A stretch of 64,000 nucleotides of DNA from Novosphingobium sp. EMRT-2 (lineage in GTDB: Bacteria; Pseudomonadota; Alphaproteobacteria; Sphingomonadales; Sphingomonadaceae), in NCBI RefSeq assembly GCF_005145025.1, contig NZ_CP039695.1:310001-374000 (forward strand), read 5' to 3'. How positions within the stretch are numbered: position 1 is the first letter of the stretch; each line of letters starts with the position of its first letter. The notes below the pieces were generated by a model. The model made no database searches. It was not told the origin of the DNA and saw only the letters and a program-made list of their open reading frames with translations. Position numbers and translations under genes: made by a program. This document shows positions 8,023 to 17,060 of the stretch, in pieces.

Positions 8023-9039
8023 TCATGGGACCGGTATCCCGGCGCAGCAGATCACCTTCTCGAAGAGCATGAACTGGGCGTTGTCCTTGCCCGGGGCATG
8101 TTTGGCGGACGACCAGAGCGCACCGGGCCGACCGATATTGACGCATTTGCCGCCCTTCACGGGCTCCATGATCTGGAGCTTGTAGCGGCTCTTGGTCCAG
8201 ATCGGCTGCGGCTTGAACGAGCAGCCGTCGGCCGAGCTGATGGTGAGCGCGCCGAGGCGTCCCATCATGAAGGTGCCGCGCGCGGCGAGCCCCGCCCAGG
8301 CCTCGACCGAATCGTCGAAATGGATGTCGCCGGCGATGGGATAGGTCGCGCCCCAGGAGCCCATGCACCAGAACAGGGGATCGATGACCTTGCCGGCCGC
8401 CGCAGCAGCACTGTCGGCCATGCAGGCAAGCCCCGCCGCGGGATTGCCGAAGAGGATACCTTCGGGCTGGATAATCGCGCCCAAGGTTCCCGACTGCCAG
8501 GTCGGCAGGACCTCGGTGATCATGGCGACGTCGAACCCGTCGTCCTCGAGGCACGGCAGGTCGGTGAACATGTCTAGCATCTTCCAGACCGGCGAGACAT
8601 AATAATGCATCTGCGCGAACATCTTGCGGGTGTTTGTTCCGTCGGAGATCGAGCTTTGCGACCCTTGGAGCTTACCGTGCGTCGGCAGCAGATCGGCGCC
8701 CAGCGCCATCATGCAGCCGGGCTCAGTCACCACATCGACCATGCGGCTGGGCGACCAGAACGAAACCTTGACCCCGAACCAGAAGGTTGCGCCCTTACGG
8801 CAGGCGCAAAGGGGTTTGGACGAGGACTGTGCGTCGAGTTCCTTCGATAGCTTGTCGAAGCTGCCGATCCGCACGCCGCCGATGGTGATCGGGAAAATGC
8901 AGTTCCAGCGCACTTTGGTGATCGGGTTGAACACCGTGCCCGCCGGGCAGGAGGAGGCATGGGCCGGGGCGGCAGCGCCAAGTCCTGCCAGCAGGAGCGC
9001 AGCGGCGGCGAGCCAGGACTTTGTGTGATGCTTATTCAT
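8023..9039 (-). CDS. traU: TraU, conjugal pilus assembly / DNA transfer protein
   Basis: A 338-residue periplasmic protein, close to F TraU (330). A signal peptide ends at APAHA-SS. The mature part opens with family residues (FNPITKVRWNCIFPITIGGV) and continues with FWSPSRMVDVVTEPGCMM and paired cysteines (CACRKG, VICC). TraU is needed for DNA transfer more than for pilus formation, and its many cysteines make it a client of the DsbC/TrbB enzymes. The start overlaps the traW end by four bases (ATGA). Confidence 0.95.
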   Translation of the reverse strand: MNKHHTKSWLAAAALLLAGLGAAAPAHASSCPAGTVFNPITKVRWNCIFPITIGGVRIGSFDKLSKELDAQSSSKPLCACRKGATFWFGVKVSFWSPSRMVDVVTEPGCMMALGADLLPTHGKLQGSQSSISDGTNTRKMFAQMHYYVSPVWKMLDMFTDLPCLEDDGFDVAMITEVLPTWQSGTLGAIIQPEGILFGNPAAGLACMADSAAAAAGKVIDPLFWCMGSWGATYPIAGDIHFDDSVEAWAGLAARGTFMMGRLGALTISSADGCSFKPQPIWTKSRYKLQIMEPVKGGKCVNIGRPGALWSSAKHAPGKDNAQFMLFEKVICCAGIPVP

Positions 9040-9737
9040 GGCGCTGGCTTTCGCTGGATGGTGGCAGCGCTGCCCGATGCATTCGGGCGCTCAAGCCGGA
9101 CTTCGGTCAGTTCGAGCCGCTGGCCGACCTGGGCGATGATGACGGGGGCCACGGTGAGGCCGAGGCGGTCCTTGATCCGCTCTTCGAGGATGAAGATCGG
9201 TCGTCCGGTACGCTCGGAGAGCGTGATTGCATCGTCATCCCTGGCACTTCCCGCAGTCAACAGAATGAAATCGGTCAGCCGCGCTGTTTTCAGCGCCCAG
9301 GCGAGATCGCGTGGGAAAACGACGACGAGGCGCTGCGGCAGCGTCACATAGGCCAGCGGATTGAAGCTGTAGCCCTTGGGGTAGAGCAGCTCGCCGCTCG
9401 GCAGGCGGATTTCGGTGTCGAGCGTGTAGAAGGGCACGACGCTGCGGGTCTGGCTCTTCGTCGCGGGCACAAGGTGAGCGGCTTTCATCGCCGACCAGGA
9501 CGAGCGCGGGCCGTATTTTCCCCGCATGTCGGGCGGGAGCTTTGACGCCCGCGCCTCGATTTCGGCAAGGGCGTCGGGCTCGACGATCGGCCAGGTGCGG
9601 CCGATGGTCGAAGTCGCGGCACGGGCGCTGGCGGCAACCACGACCGATGCCACGAGTAGTGCAGCGATCATGCCGGTCTGGAAGGCGACCACGCCCCAGC
9701 CTTGCTGCCGGTCTCTATTGTGCGGATCAGTGGCCAT
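9036..9737 (-). CDS. traW: TraW, pilus assembly protein
   Basis: A 233-residue protein with one N-terminal hydrophobic segment (VAFQTGMIAALLVASVVVAA) serving as signal or anchor. The TraW body follows: IGRTWPIVEPDALAEIEARA, ALKTARLTDFILLTAGS, then RPIFILEERIKDRLGLTVAP. TraW is periplasmic and is required with TraU, TrbC, TraF and TraH for F-pilus assembly. I start at the ATG at 9737; an in-frame codon at 9770 only adds residues overlapping the preceding gene. It overlaps the upstream small membrane protein by 11 bp. Confidence 0.92.
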   Translation of the reverse strand: MATDPHNRDRQQGWGVVAFQTGMIAALLVASVVVAASARAATSTIGRTWPIVEPDALAEIEARASKLPPDMRGKYGPRSSWSAMKAAHLVPATKSQTRSVVPFYTLDTEIRLPSGELLYPKGYSFNPLAYVTLPQRLVVVFPRDLAWALKTARLTDFILLTAGSARDDDAITLSERTGRPIFILEERIKDRLGLTVAPVIIAQVGQRLELTEVRLERPNASGSAATIQRKPAP

Positions 9738-9966
9738 GGCGGCGCCTCCACCAGTCCTGGCGCGGCGCATCGGCGACGCCGTGGATCGCGATGATGAGCC
9801 CGCTGATGGCGATCAGCAGCACCATGCCCACCAAGATGCGCAGCGGCAGATCGACCTGCGGCGCCGACCACAGCACCAGCGCGGCCTGGATCAGCAGCAA
9901 CAGGTGGGTGCCGACCATCAGACGGATCGCCGAGGGCCCGGGCACGGCGGAGAGGATACCTCTCAT
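9727..9966 (-). CDS. Small two-helix membrane protein of the tra operon
   Basis: A 79-residue protein with two hydrophobic helices (around HLLLLIQAALVLWSA and ILVGMVLLIAISGLIIAI) and a basic tail WWRRRHGH. The ATG at 9966 overlaps the upstream stop as ATGA; a start 12 bases earlier (9978) is also possible. I do not recognise a family. It sits between traC and traW, where F has trbI, but it does not resemble TrbI. A membrane role in the secretion machine is inferred from position only. Confidence 0.65.
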   Translation of the reverse strand: MRGILSAVPGPSAIRLMVGTHLLLLIQAALVLWSAPQVDLPLRILVGMVLLIAISGLIIAIHGVADAPRQDWWRRRHGH

Positions 9967-10382
9967 GCCCGCCTCCATGACCGCATGTGGTATAGTACGC
10001 GCGCGAGGCCACGATGAATATTGGGCGCGTAGCGAACCAGGAGCCCGCCTCCGAGCGCGGTCGCGGCCGCAACAGCCAGCAGAATTTGGGCGGGGTTGCC
10101 CGGGGCGACGAACCAGCAGACCGTCGAGGCGAGTGTCGCGACCAGCGTCTGGCCAGCGACGAGGAGCCCGATCGTGCGGCGGGCTGCCCGGCGTTCGTCC
10201 GCGAGCGTGAATTCCTGATCGACGACCAGCGCGCGCAGCGTGATCAGCTCGGCGCCCATCTCGTCGTGACGGCGCAGCAGGAATTCGTGAAGCGTCTCGT
10301 CGGCGCGGCGGCAGGCAAAGGGGCAATGCCGGGGCGGGCCGGAACTGTGCGATGAACCATTCAGCGATGCAGGTCCGGTCAT
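9963..10382 (-). CDS. Small membrane protein of the tra operon, 139 residues
   Basis: The N-terminal half is polar and predicted helical (DETLHEFLLRRHDEMGAELI). Two adjacent hydrophobic segments follow (TIGLLVAGQTLVATLASTVC and QILLAVAAATALGGGLLVRY), then a basic tail. Start and stop overlap the neighbours by four bases, so it is an integral part of the operon. No family is recognised. With its two neighbours it forms a three-gene membrane block that replaces trbI between traC and traW. Confidence 0.65.
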   Translation of the reverse strand: MTGPASLNGSSHSSGPPRHCPFACRRADETLHEFLLRRHDEMGAELITLRALVVDQEFTLADERRAARRTIGLLVAGQTLVATLASTVCWFVAPGNPAQILLAVAAATALGGGLLVRYAPNIHRGLARVLYHMRSWRRA

Positions 10383-10708
10383 AGTCCCCTCCAGCGGCGA
10401 TAGCGAGCAATCAAATGTCCGGTGAGCCCCGCCAGGGCGATCAGCAGCACTCCGCTGACGAGACAGGCTCCTGCGACCATCAGCGCGCCGCGCAAAACCA
10501 TGTCCGTTGGCTGATGGAGGACGAGGCCGGCGGCCAAGACCAGACCCGCCATCAGCACGGTCTCGATCAGGATCAGCCGGAAGCGCCAGCGCAGCGCTGC
10601 GGCTTCGGAGCGGATCGCGACCCGCGCTTCGATGATGCGCTCGATCTCGGCATCCTTGCTCCAGTCGAGCGGGAGCTGGTCGGGATGGGGGCGTCTGAAC
10701 CGCATCAT
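10379..10708 (-). CDS. Small membrane protein of the tra operon, 109 residues
   Basis: A basic, polar N-terminus (RRPHPDQLPLDWSKDAEIER) and a charged helix lead into two hydrophobic helices (LILIETVLMAGLVLAAGLVL and GALMVAGACLVSGVLLIALA), ending in a basic tail. It is translationally coupled to traC through an ATGA overlap. The architecture, a cytoplasmic helix plus a two-helix hairpin, is similar to the next gene, so the two may be ancient paralogues. The function is unknown. Confidence 0.65.
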   Translation of the reverse strand: MMRFRRPHPDQLPLDWSKDAEIERIIEARVAIRSEAAALRWRFRLILIETVLMAGLVLAAGLVLHQPTDMVLRGALMVAGACLVSGVLLIALAGLTGHLIARYRRWRGL

Positions 10709-13245
10709 ACCACCTCCCGATCCGAATGGCTGAGAAGCAGCGGCGTAGCTTCGCCCAGGATCTCCGCCGGGTTCACGCCTGCGAGCTCGCAGACAGCCTC
10801 GAGCGGCGAACGGCCTGCGCGCAGCAGCGCCTCGAAGGCCGCGACCTCGGTCGGCGCTGAGGTGTTGATCCAGTAGCTGAAGGGGTCGACGACCAGCCGG
10901 GCGATGCCGAGCCCGAGCGGGCTATCGATGAACACCTCGGAATAATTGGGCTTGTTGTTGCGAACCGACTTGAGGAGTTCGAGGACAAAGCCTGAATAGT
11001 CGAGGATCTTGTTCTCGACCGCCTTGTCGTAGGTCGAGCCCTGCAGCAGGAAGCGCGTCGCGGCATTCTCGAGGATGACCTGACCGGTGCCGCCGAACAG
11101 CAGCAGATCGTTCATCGACTGCATGACGATGCCGAAACTGCCCTGGTACTTGCGCGCGCGGCGGTAGCCCTGGCCGAAGGCCTCGGCGAGCCGCGAGAGA
11201 TCCTGCCCGTCGGTGCGGGTCATGAACTGGGCTGCCTCGTCGCAGAGCACGAAGCGGGGGCGGTCGCGGCCCGACAGGTAGAGCTCCTGGGTTACGGCGT
11301 TGACCACCACCATCACGACGACGTCGAACAGGTCGGGCATGTTCTTGAGCCGCTCGAGCTCGAGCACGACGAATTCATCGCTGGAAATGTCGAGCGTCGA
11401 CGGCCCGTTGAAATAGTGCCCGTAGGCACCCTCCGACCCGAAATCCCTCAGATTAAACGCCAGTTCGCGCGCGACGGGCACCAGATGCTCGACCCGGTCG
11501 AGATCGCTTGTGGTATTGGCGGGATAGGCCCCCAGCCAGTCGCGGACCGCGTCGATGCCGTCCTCGGCGCGGCCCGAGTCGATCGTCCACTGGACAGCCG
11601 ACTTCAGTAGATTCCATTCGGAGGTCGAAACGCCCTTGCGGGTCGCGGCATTGGCCATCTCGGCGACGATCGCGACCGCCATGGCGATCGCCGACTGACG
11701 GTCATCGCCGTCGAGCGCGAAGCCCATGTCGAAGGGGTTCAGGACGAGCCGTTCCTCGCCGATGTCGATATAGCGGCCCGAGCACAGCGTGCAGAGCTTG
11801 CGGTAGGAGCCGCCGATATCGATGATGCGGATGAGCGCGCCGGACGCGTAATATTGCTGGCAGAGGTTGTTGAGCAGGAAGCTCTTGCCCGCCCCGGACT
11901 CGGCAGAGACGATGAAATTGTAATTGTTGATCCGCGGATCGAAGAGGTCGAGCGTGATGAGCTGCCCCTTGCGGCCGGTATAGAGCAGCGCGGGGCGGCC
12001 GCCGCCGCGAAAATCGGTCTGGATCGGCGCCATCAGCACCGCGGCCTTGACCGGCATGCGAAAATCGCGTTCGAGCATGCGCAGCGTCTTGCCGTCGGGA
12101 TAGAGCCCGAACGGCAGGCTCATCGGCAGCAGCACCGGATTGAGGTAGCTCTCTTCCTGCATCATGAAGGGCAGGGGCTCGGCTTCCCACAGCCGCTTGG
12201 CGCGCGCCGCCATCTCGCGCGCCTGGGCACGGCTCTGGCCGAACACCCAGACGGTCGGGATCACCCGCACGAAACGGCTGTTGCCGGCCTCGTCCAATAC
12301 CCAGCCGATCTCCTCGATCTGCTTGCCGACCTCGACCGCGAAACTGCCTGCGGCCTTTTGCGCCGAGAGGATTTGCGCGCGCTTGTGGATCTCGAAGGCC
12401 GAATGATCGAAGAGGACGTTCAGCGTATAGAGGAACGGCCCGCCGATCTGATCGCTGTCCTCGGCACTGCCGCGCATGCCGCCGGTCAGGCGATTGGCGC
12501 GCTCGGCGCTGATGCGGCGCGCCGGCGCCTTGGGCGTAAGGCAGCGCGCGACCTGGTTGCCAAGGAAGACCTCGGGGCCTTCGAACAGCAGGTCGGGACC
12601 CGCATCGATGATTTGCTTGCGCAAGGGCCGAGGCTCACTGCCGTCACTCGCGCCGTTGACGAAGCTGCCTGGCGCCGCCTGGAACACGCCGTTGAACACA
12701 CGGCGGTAGAAGCTCATCATCTCTTCCGGTGGCAGTGGCACGATCCCGAGCTTGGCGAGTTGCTCCTCGATCTGGCGTTTGGGATCTTGCCCTAGGGGCT
12801 TTCGCGTCTTGACCGCCAATATCGTGCGGAAATTGCGGATCGGGATACCGTGGAGTGCGCTGAGGCCATGGCGGCCTTGCCGCAGATATTCATAGGTGCG
12901 CCGGGCCGAGGCCTGGATCAGCGGATCGTCGCGGGTCTTCAAATCGAGGAAGGCATCCAGCGCATCGTCGATCAACGGATCGGCGAAGCTCATGATCTGC
13001 AGCACCGTGCCCGGCTCAAAATGGATGTTCAAAAGCCCGAGCAAGGCGCTGTGAACATGAGCGAACATGTAGGCCGATGGCACCAGCTCCCAGGCATAGC
13101 CCCAACCATCGTCGATGGTGAGGAAGGCGCCTTCCTCTTCGACCCAGGCCACCAGCGGCAGATGATCTGAATAGGAATCGCGTGCGACATGGCGCCTGAG
13201 CGCGGCGAAGCTCAGCCCGCCGGATTCCTCGTGGCGCGCGCTCAT
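10705..13245 (-). CDS. traC: TraC, VirB4-type ATPase of the secretion system
   Basis: An 846-residue cytoplasmic ATPase, close to F TraC (875). The Walker A motif is in VSAESGAGKSFLLNNLCQQ (about residue 450) and the Walker B in RPRFVLCDEAAQFM. The N-terminal VirB4 region and C-terminal motifs (GYRRARKYQGSFGIVMQS, LLLFGGTGQVILENAATRFL) are complete. TraC energises pilus assembly at the inner membrane. The ATG at 13245 overlaps the traV stop as ATGA, and the stop overlaps the next start in the same way. Confidence 0.97.
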   Translation of the reverse strand: MSARHEESGGLSFAALRRHVARDSYSDHLPLVAWVEEEGAFLTIDDGWGYAWELVPSAYMFAHVHSALLGLLNIHFEPGTVLQIMSFADPLIDDALDAFLDLKTRDDPLIQASARRTYEYLRQGRHGLSALHGIPIRNFRTILAVKTRKPLGQDPKRQIEEQLAKLGIVPLPPEEMMSFYRRVFNGVFQAAPGSFVNGASDGSEPRPLRKQIIDAGPDLLFEGPEVFLGNQVARCLTPKAPARRISAERANRLTGGMRGSAEDSDQIGGPFLYTLNVLFDHSAFEIHKRAQILSAQKAAGSFAVEVGKQIEEIGWVLDEAGNSRFVRVIPTVWVFGQSRAQAREMAARAKRLWEAEPLPFMMQEESYLNPVLLPMSLPFGLYPDGKTLRMLERDFRMPVKAAVLMAPIQTDFRGGGRPALLYTGRKGQLITLDLFDPRINNYNFIVSAESGAGKSFLLNNLCQQYYASGALIRIIDIGGSYRKLCTLCSGRYIDIGEERLVLNPFDMGFALDGDDRQSAIAMAVAIVAEMANAATRKGVSTSEWNLLKSAVQWTIDSGRAEDGIDAVRDWLGAYPANTTSDLDRVEHLVPVARELAFNLRDFGSEGAYGHYFNGPSTLDISSDEFVVLELERLKNMPDLFDVVVMVVVNAVTQELYLSGRDRPRFVLCDEAAQFMTRTDGQDLSRLAEAFGQGYRRARKYQGSFGIVMQSMNDLLLFGGTGQVILENAATRFLLQGSTYDKAVENKILDYSGFVLELLKSVRNNKPNYSEVFIDSPLGLGIARLVVDPFSYWINTSAPTEVAAFEALLRAGRSPLEAVCELAGVNPAEILGEATPLLLSHSDREVV

Positions 13246-13898
13246 CGGCGGGGCTCCTTGCCGGGAGCGGCAGCTCCAACAGGCGGTGCTACTGGAGCCG
13301 GATCGATGCTATCGGCAGGCTTCTCGCGCAGCTGGCCGAGCACCGGCAATTGCGAGGCGGGCGAGACAGGCTCGACGAGGTAGCCGCCGACCACCCAGGA
13401 CGGGCGTTCGAGAATCGAATAGACGTAGCGCGGCATGTAGAGCCGGTCGGGCCGCTGCCGGTCGGCATAGGGCAGGATCAGCGTGCGCACGGCCTGGCTC
13501 GGCTTGAGCATTGGCGTCACGGGCTGATCGATCAACCCCTGCAACTCGCGGTATACGCTGTCGCGGTAACCCGAATAGGCACCTGGCCCGGTCTTGCCGC
13601 GCGTCCCCATCGGCGTGGCGGCGGCCTGGTCGCCATTTGCGGCTTCGCCGTTCCGCAAGAGGTTCTTGTCCCGCGTGACAGCGGGATCGGAGCGCGGGCT
13701 GCGGCCTGCGACCGCGTCTTCATAGGCCTTCTCGGGATGGATGCACTGGCCGTGATCCGAGTTCTTGCAGGAGAATTTTTCTGAATATGGCGACATCACC
13801 GAGCCGACGGTGGCGCAACCACCCAGCGGCAGGGCGGCTACGACGAGCGTGAGCGGCAGCAGGCGCAAACGCGGTCGGGCGAGGGACGATCGGTACAT
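13242..13898 (-). CDS. traV: TraV, outer-membrane lipoprotein of the secretion core
   Basis: A 218-residue lipoprotein. A lipobox (ALPLGGC) follows a basic, hydrophobic signal, and the TraV pattern of cysteines comes next (FSCKNSDHGQCIHPEKAY). The protein is VirB7-like and forms the outer-membrane core with TraK and TraB. An ATG at 13934 overlaps the traB stop. I prefer the ATG at 13898 because GGAG lies eight bases upstream and it gives a normal-length lipoprotein signal. The middle is proline/glycine rich, and the C-terminus has a short PVAPPVGAAAPG stretch. Confidence 0.9.
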   Translation of the reverse strand: MYRSSLARPRLRLLPLTLVVAALPLGGCATVGSVMSPYSEKFSCKNSDHGQCIHPEKAYEDAVAGRSPRSDPAVTRDKNLLRNGEAANGDQAAATPMGTRGKTGPGAYSGYRDSVYRELQGLIDQPVTPMLKPSQAVRTLILPYADRQRPDRLYMPRYVYSILERPSWVVGGYLVEPVSPASQLPVLGQLREKPADSIDPAPVAPPVGAAAPGKEPRR

Positions 13899-13933
13899 GG
13901 CGGAATCTCCGAAGCTGGGGTTGAGCCGGGACA

Positions 13934-15292
13934 TCAGAATTTGCTCCCGGCACTGGGCTTGATCTCGAGGGTCACGCCCTCCTGGATGACGACCACCACT
14001 TCCTTCGCCGCTCCGACCTCGACGATCGGGCCGGCCTGGCGGGCGAGGTCGAGATAGAAGTCGGTGAGCTTGTCGGAGGATTTGGAGAGCCCGCCGGCGA
14101 TGCCGGTCTTGGCAGCATCGCCCGCGTTCAGCGTGCGCACTGTCCCCAATGCCGAGGTCGAGGTTTCGCCGAAGGTGTTTTCGACCGACTGGCTGATGCC
14201 GCTGATGGTGCCGGCGATGAAGCTCCTGGCGAGCGCGGCCCCGGCGCGGGTGACCACCTTGCCCGACAGGCCCTTCTTGCCGTCGGCATCGACGAAGAAG
14301 CCCTTGACCGGTTGGTCGACCACTGAGTGCTCGTCGAAATCGACGCAGGAGAGCGAGACCAGCTGGATCTCGACCCGCTCCTTGGCGAGACTGCCCGTGG
14401 CGTTGCCGACGACGAAGCAGCCTGACAGGTTCGCCTTGACGTCATTGGGAAGCACGGCGGGTGCCTGGACGCGAGCGATGATCGGTTCCGGGTTCGATGT
14501 CGCGTCCCGGCTCGCCAGCGCGTCCACCCCGGTCAACAGCCGCGCCTTCATGAAACCAGGCGGCAAATAGATCGTCCGATTCTTTTTTTTCGAATCCGGC
14601 CCGTTTCCCGATGCGTCCTTTGGCAGCATCGGGCTCGTGGCCGCGCCGATCGAGCCCACGACCTTCTCGACCGGCGGGGCAGGGGGTGCTGCCGGCGGGG
14701 CGGGCGGAACCGGTGGTGATGGTAGCTGCGCGTCAGCCCCTCCAGGTACGTCCGTGGGCGAGGGCGGGAAAGCGGGCGCGCTACCTGGCAGTGCGGGCGG
14801 CAGGTCTCCGCTGTCTGCACTATCGCCCGGAGGCGTGGCGCCGTGCGGCAGGACCTTGCCCTCCTCGATTGCGGAGATGCGGTCGCCAAGCAGTTGCTGG
14901 CCGTCTATGACCTTCTTGAAATCGCCGCGCAGCTTCTCCTCGAGGCTGTCGCCGCGCAGGCCTGCGCCCATGTCGAGCTTGGCAGCGGCGGGCGCTGTAG
15001 CCTTCTCCTCCTCGCCGCCGGTGCTCGCCGTATAGAGCCCGTAGCCTAGCACGCCGACCGCACCGGCGAGCGCCGCCTGCTTGATCCGGAGTTTGGTGCC
15101 CGAGCCGAGCGCGTCCCAGCGCGCTTTCCAGTCGAGCAGCGCCGGGCCGCGCTCCGGGCGGCCGTCAGCTGCGGCTTCGGCCGCCAGATGCGCCTGGTAA
15201 GGGCTCTCCGCGCCGGTCGGTTCGGCGCCGGGCAGCTGGCGGCTCTCAGCAGATTTCGCGGGCCCGGACATGGGAGTGTCGTCGATGCTCAT
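13934..15292 (-). CDS. traB: TraB, VirB10-like core-complex protein
   Basis: A 452-residue inner-membrane protein. The order is a cytoplasmic N-terminus, one membrane segment (QAALAGAVGVLGYGLYTAS), a coiled-coil region, a proline-rich periplasm-spanning linker (about residues 125-200), and the conserved C-terminal domain. That domain has the typical IYLPPGFMKARLLTGVDA and a late VFGETSTSALG-like helix region. TraB links inner-membrane energy to the TraK/TraV outer-membrane ring. It overlaps the traK stop by four bases. Confidence 0.95.
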   Translation of the reverse strand: MSIDDTPMSGPAKSAESRQLPGAEPTGAESPYQAHLAAEAAADGRPERGPALLDWKARWDALGSGTKLRIKQAALAGAVGVLGYGLYTASTGGEEEKATAPAAAKLDMGAGLRGDSLEEKLRGDFKKVIDGQQLLGDRISAIEEGKVLPHGATPPGDSADSGDLPPALPGSAPAFPPSPTDVPGGADAQLPSPPVPPAPPAAPPAPPVEKVVGSIGAATSPMLPKDASGNGPDSKKKNRTIYLPPGFMKARLLTGVDALASRDATSNPEPIIARVQAPAVLPNDVKANLSGCFVVGNATGSLAKERVEIQLVSLSCVDFDEHSVVDQPVKGFFVDADGKKGLSGKVVTRAGAALARSFIAGTISGISQSVENTFGETSTSALGTVRTLNAGDAAKTGIAGGLSKSSDKLTDFYLDLARQAGPIVEVGAAKEVVVVIQEGVTLEIKPSAGSKF

Positions 15293-16086
15293 TGTCCCTC
15301 TCCCCGGCGAATGACGATGAGCCGCGCTGTTTCGCCGGGCTTGAGCGCAAGCCGGTCGAGCGAGACCGCGAAGATGTTGGCGCCGAGTGCCCGGTCGAGA
15401 AATGTCCGTTCGTCGAGCGCTGCGTCGCTACTGGCCGCGACCAGATATTCCGAGGCTGACAGACCCGCGCCCTCGATCGCGACGCGCCTCCGCTCGGTGA
15501 GGATCGCGGCGGGAAGACCGCCAAGCACGATCCTGCCGCTGCGCGGCGCCACCTCGGCGAAGCTTGCCGGCACGCGGTCCTGCAGCAGCGCGAGTGTGAT
15601 CGAGACCGCGCGGTCTTCCTCGACCAGCGGACCCAGCAGATCGGCATTGATCTTGGCGCGCTGGACCGAACCGGGCGCGAGGGTCACCGTCTGCGCGGGA
15701 ATATCCGCAGGCTCGGCATAGAGCGGATAGATCGCCCCATTGCAGGCGATGAAGAATTCCGACGGCGTCGTGACGTAGCTGCGCGTCGTCTGGCCCAGAT
15801 CCTCGGTCTCCTTGACCAGGAACTTGATCCAGGCGTCCGAGCCGCCCTTCTCGACCGCGATCGCCTTTTCGGCGGAGAACTTGACGTCCTCGATCTCGCC
15901 GCCGGCGCAGACGACATGGTTGATGTCGCGGTTGGACAGGCGGACGGTGCTGGTCTGGTCGGGCAGCGCGATGATCCCTTGCGCCTGGGCGGGCAGGGCC
16001 GGTGCCAGTACCGGCATCCCTATCGCAGCGGCGAGCAGCATCGCCCGAGCCGCGCGCGGGGCGCGGGCTTTACCGGAGTTCGGCAT
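15289..16086 (-). CDS. traK: TraK, VirB9-like secretin component
   Basis: A 265-residue periplasmic protein, close to F TraK (242). A signal peptide ends near LPAQAQG. The mature protein opens with the TraK signature IIALPDQTSTVRLSNRDINH and has VVCAGGEIEDVKFSAEKAI, which matches the N-terminal beta-domain. The C-terminal part ends in LALKPGETARLIVIRRG. It forms the outer-membrane core with TraV and TraB. The gene starts 17 bp inside the traE end. Confidence 0.94.
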   Translation of the reverse strand: MPNSGKARAPRAARAMLLAAAIGMPVLAPALPAQAQGIIALPDQTSTVRLSNRDINHVVCAGGEIEDVKFSAEKAIAVEKGGSDAWIKFLVKETEDLGQTTRSYVTTPSEFFIACNGAIYPLYAEPADIPAQTVTLAPGSVQRAKINADLLGPLVEEDRAVSITLALLQDRVPASFAEVAPRSGRIVLGGLPAAILTERRRVAIEGAGLSASEYLVAASSDAALDERTFLDRALGANIFAVSLDRLALKPGETARLIVIRRGEGQ

Positions 16087-16708
16087 CGAATTTTTCCTCG
16101 GTGAGTTGGGTGAGCCAGAAGCGGCCGTTGTCGATCGCGTAACCGATGTGGAGATTGCCGCGGAACTTGCGGATCACCCCGCCGATGACGCGGACCTTTT
16201 CGACCGGGACGACGATGTCGGTCGATGTCCAGGTTACCGGCTGATCGGGCCGGATATAGGTCGCGATCGAGAGCGTCGGATTGTCGGCGAGCTCGTCGAG
16301 GATCGCGTTCAAAGAGTCCCGCAAGGCGTTGTAGGCGCTGGGATGGGCGAGGCTCAGCAGCTCCTGGAACTGCTTGTCGGCGCTGTAGGCCGAATAGGTG
16401 CCCGAGAGGCTGACCACGTTGCGCGTCATGGTGCGCAAGTAGGCTGCCGACGGCACATTGCCGGTGACATAGAGATCGCCCGATGCCCCGAACGGCACGA
16501 TCACGGTGCGCTGGTTCTGGTTGGTCGTGTAGATGAGCGTGCCGAGCACTGCGGTCACGCCGAACATGCCGGCGATCGCGAACTTCAGGAGCCGGTTCTC
16601 CTCGAACAGGTTCGCCGAGCCCTGGAGGTAGCGGTGGATGGCGAAACTAGCGGGCTTGCCGGCGAGAGGATCCTCGGGAGCCGCCTTTCGGGATCTGAAC
16701 AGGGGCAT
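16070..16708 (-). CDS. traE: TraE, VirB5/VirB8-like assembly protein
   Basis: A 212-residue inner-membrane protein, near F TraE (188). It has a short cytoplasmic start, one membrane helix (FAIAGMFGVTAVLGTLIY), and the TraE periplasmic domain with RTVIVPFGASGDLYVTGNVP, YLRTMTRNVVSLSGTYSAY and a late VRVIGGVIRKFRGNLH. The ATG at 16708 lies 8 bp after the traL stop. The order traA-traL-traE-traK-traB-traV-traC matches F exactly here. Confidence 0.95.
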   Translation of the reverse strand: MPLFRSRKAAPEDPLAGKPASFAIHRYLQGSANLFEENRLLKFAIAGMFGVTAVLGTLIYTTNQNQRTVIVPFGASGDLYVTGNVPSAAYLRTMTRNVVSLSGTYSAYSADKQFQELLSLAHPSAYNALRDSLNAILDELADNPTLSIATYIRPDQPVTWTSTDIVVPVEKVRVIGGVIRKFRGNLHIGYAIDNGRFWLTQLTEEKFDAELR

Positions 16709-16716
16709 AGTCGGCC

Positions 16717-16983
16717 TCACTCGAAGAAGCGGGTCTGGGTCGGACCCGGGTAATGACGGAAGGAAACCAGCCCCCAGCGCCAGGCGAGGTGGGGCAGGAA
16801 GCCGCGCGGTTTGCTGCGCTTCCAGGGGATGAAAAGGAGAAGGGCGCAGATGAGCACCCAGCCGACCAGCCCGCCGACGATCGCGGCGACGAAAATGGTC
16901 GACATGACCAGTACGAACTCGTCCGATCCGAACCAGAGGATCTGGACCGGGCCGTGCAGATACTGGGGCAGACGCTCGTCCAA
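16717..16983 (-). CDS. traL: TraL, small inner-membrane pilus assembly protein
   Basis: An 88-residue protein, the same size class as F TraL (91). It has YLHGPVQILWFGSDEF at the N-terminus and a central hydrophobic region (FVAAIVGGLVGWVLICALLL), ending in a basic segment. The start is a TTG at 16983; no ATG fits, and AGGAGG precedes it by about nine bases. TraL is VirB3-like and helps insert pilin subunits. The weak start codon may keep its level low compared with the pilin gene just upstream. Confidence 0.9.
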   Translation of the reverse strand: MDERLPQYLHGPVQILWFGSDEFVLVMSTIFVAAIVGGLVGWVLICALLLFIPWKRSKPRGFLPHLAWRWGLVSFRHYPGPTQTRFFE

Positions 16984-17060
16984 AACCCTTCTCCTCCTGC
17001 TTCATGACACCCGTCACCAGGGGTCATTTCCGAAGGCCGACCATCGGCCTCCAGCGTGTC

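Noticed and set aside
9963..10382. TrbI homologue between traC and traW
   Set aside because: Position fits, but the sequence has two adjacent membrane helices and no resemblance to the single-helix F TrbI.
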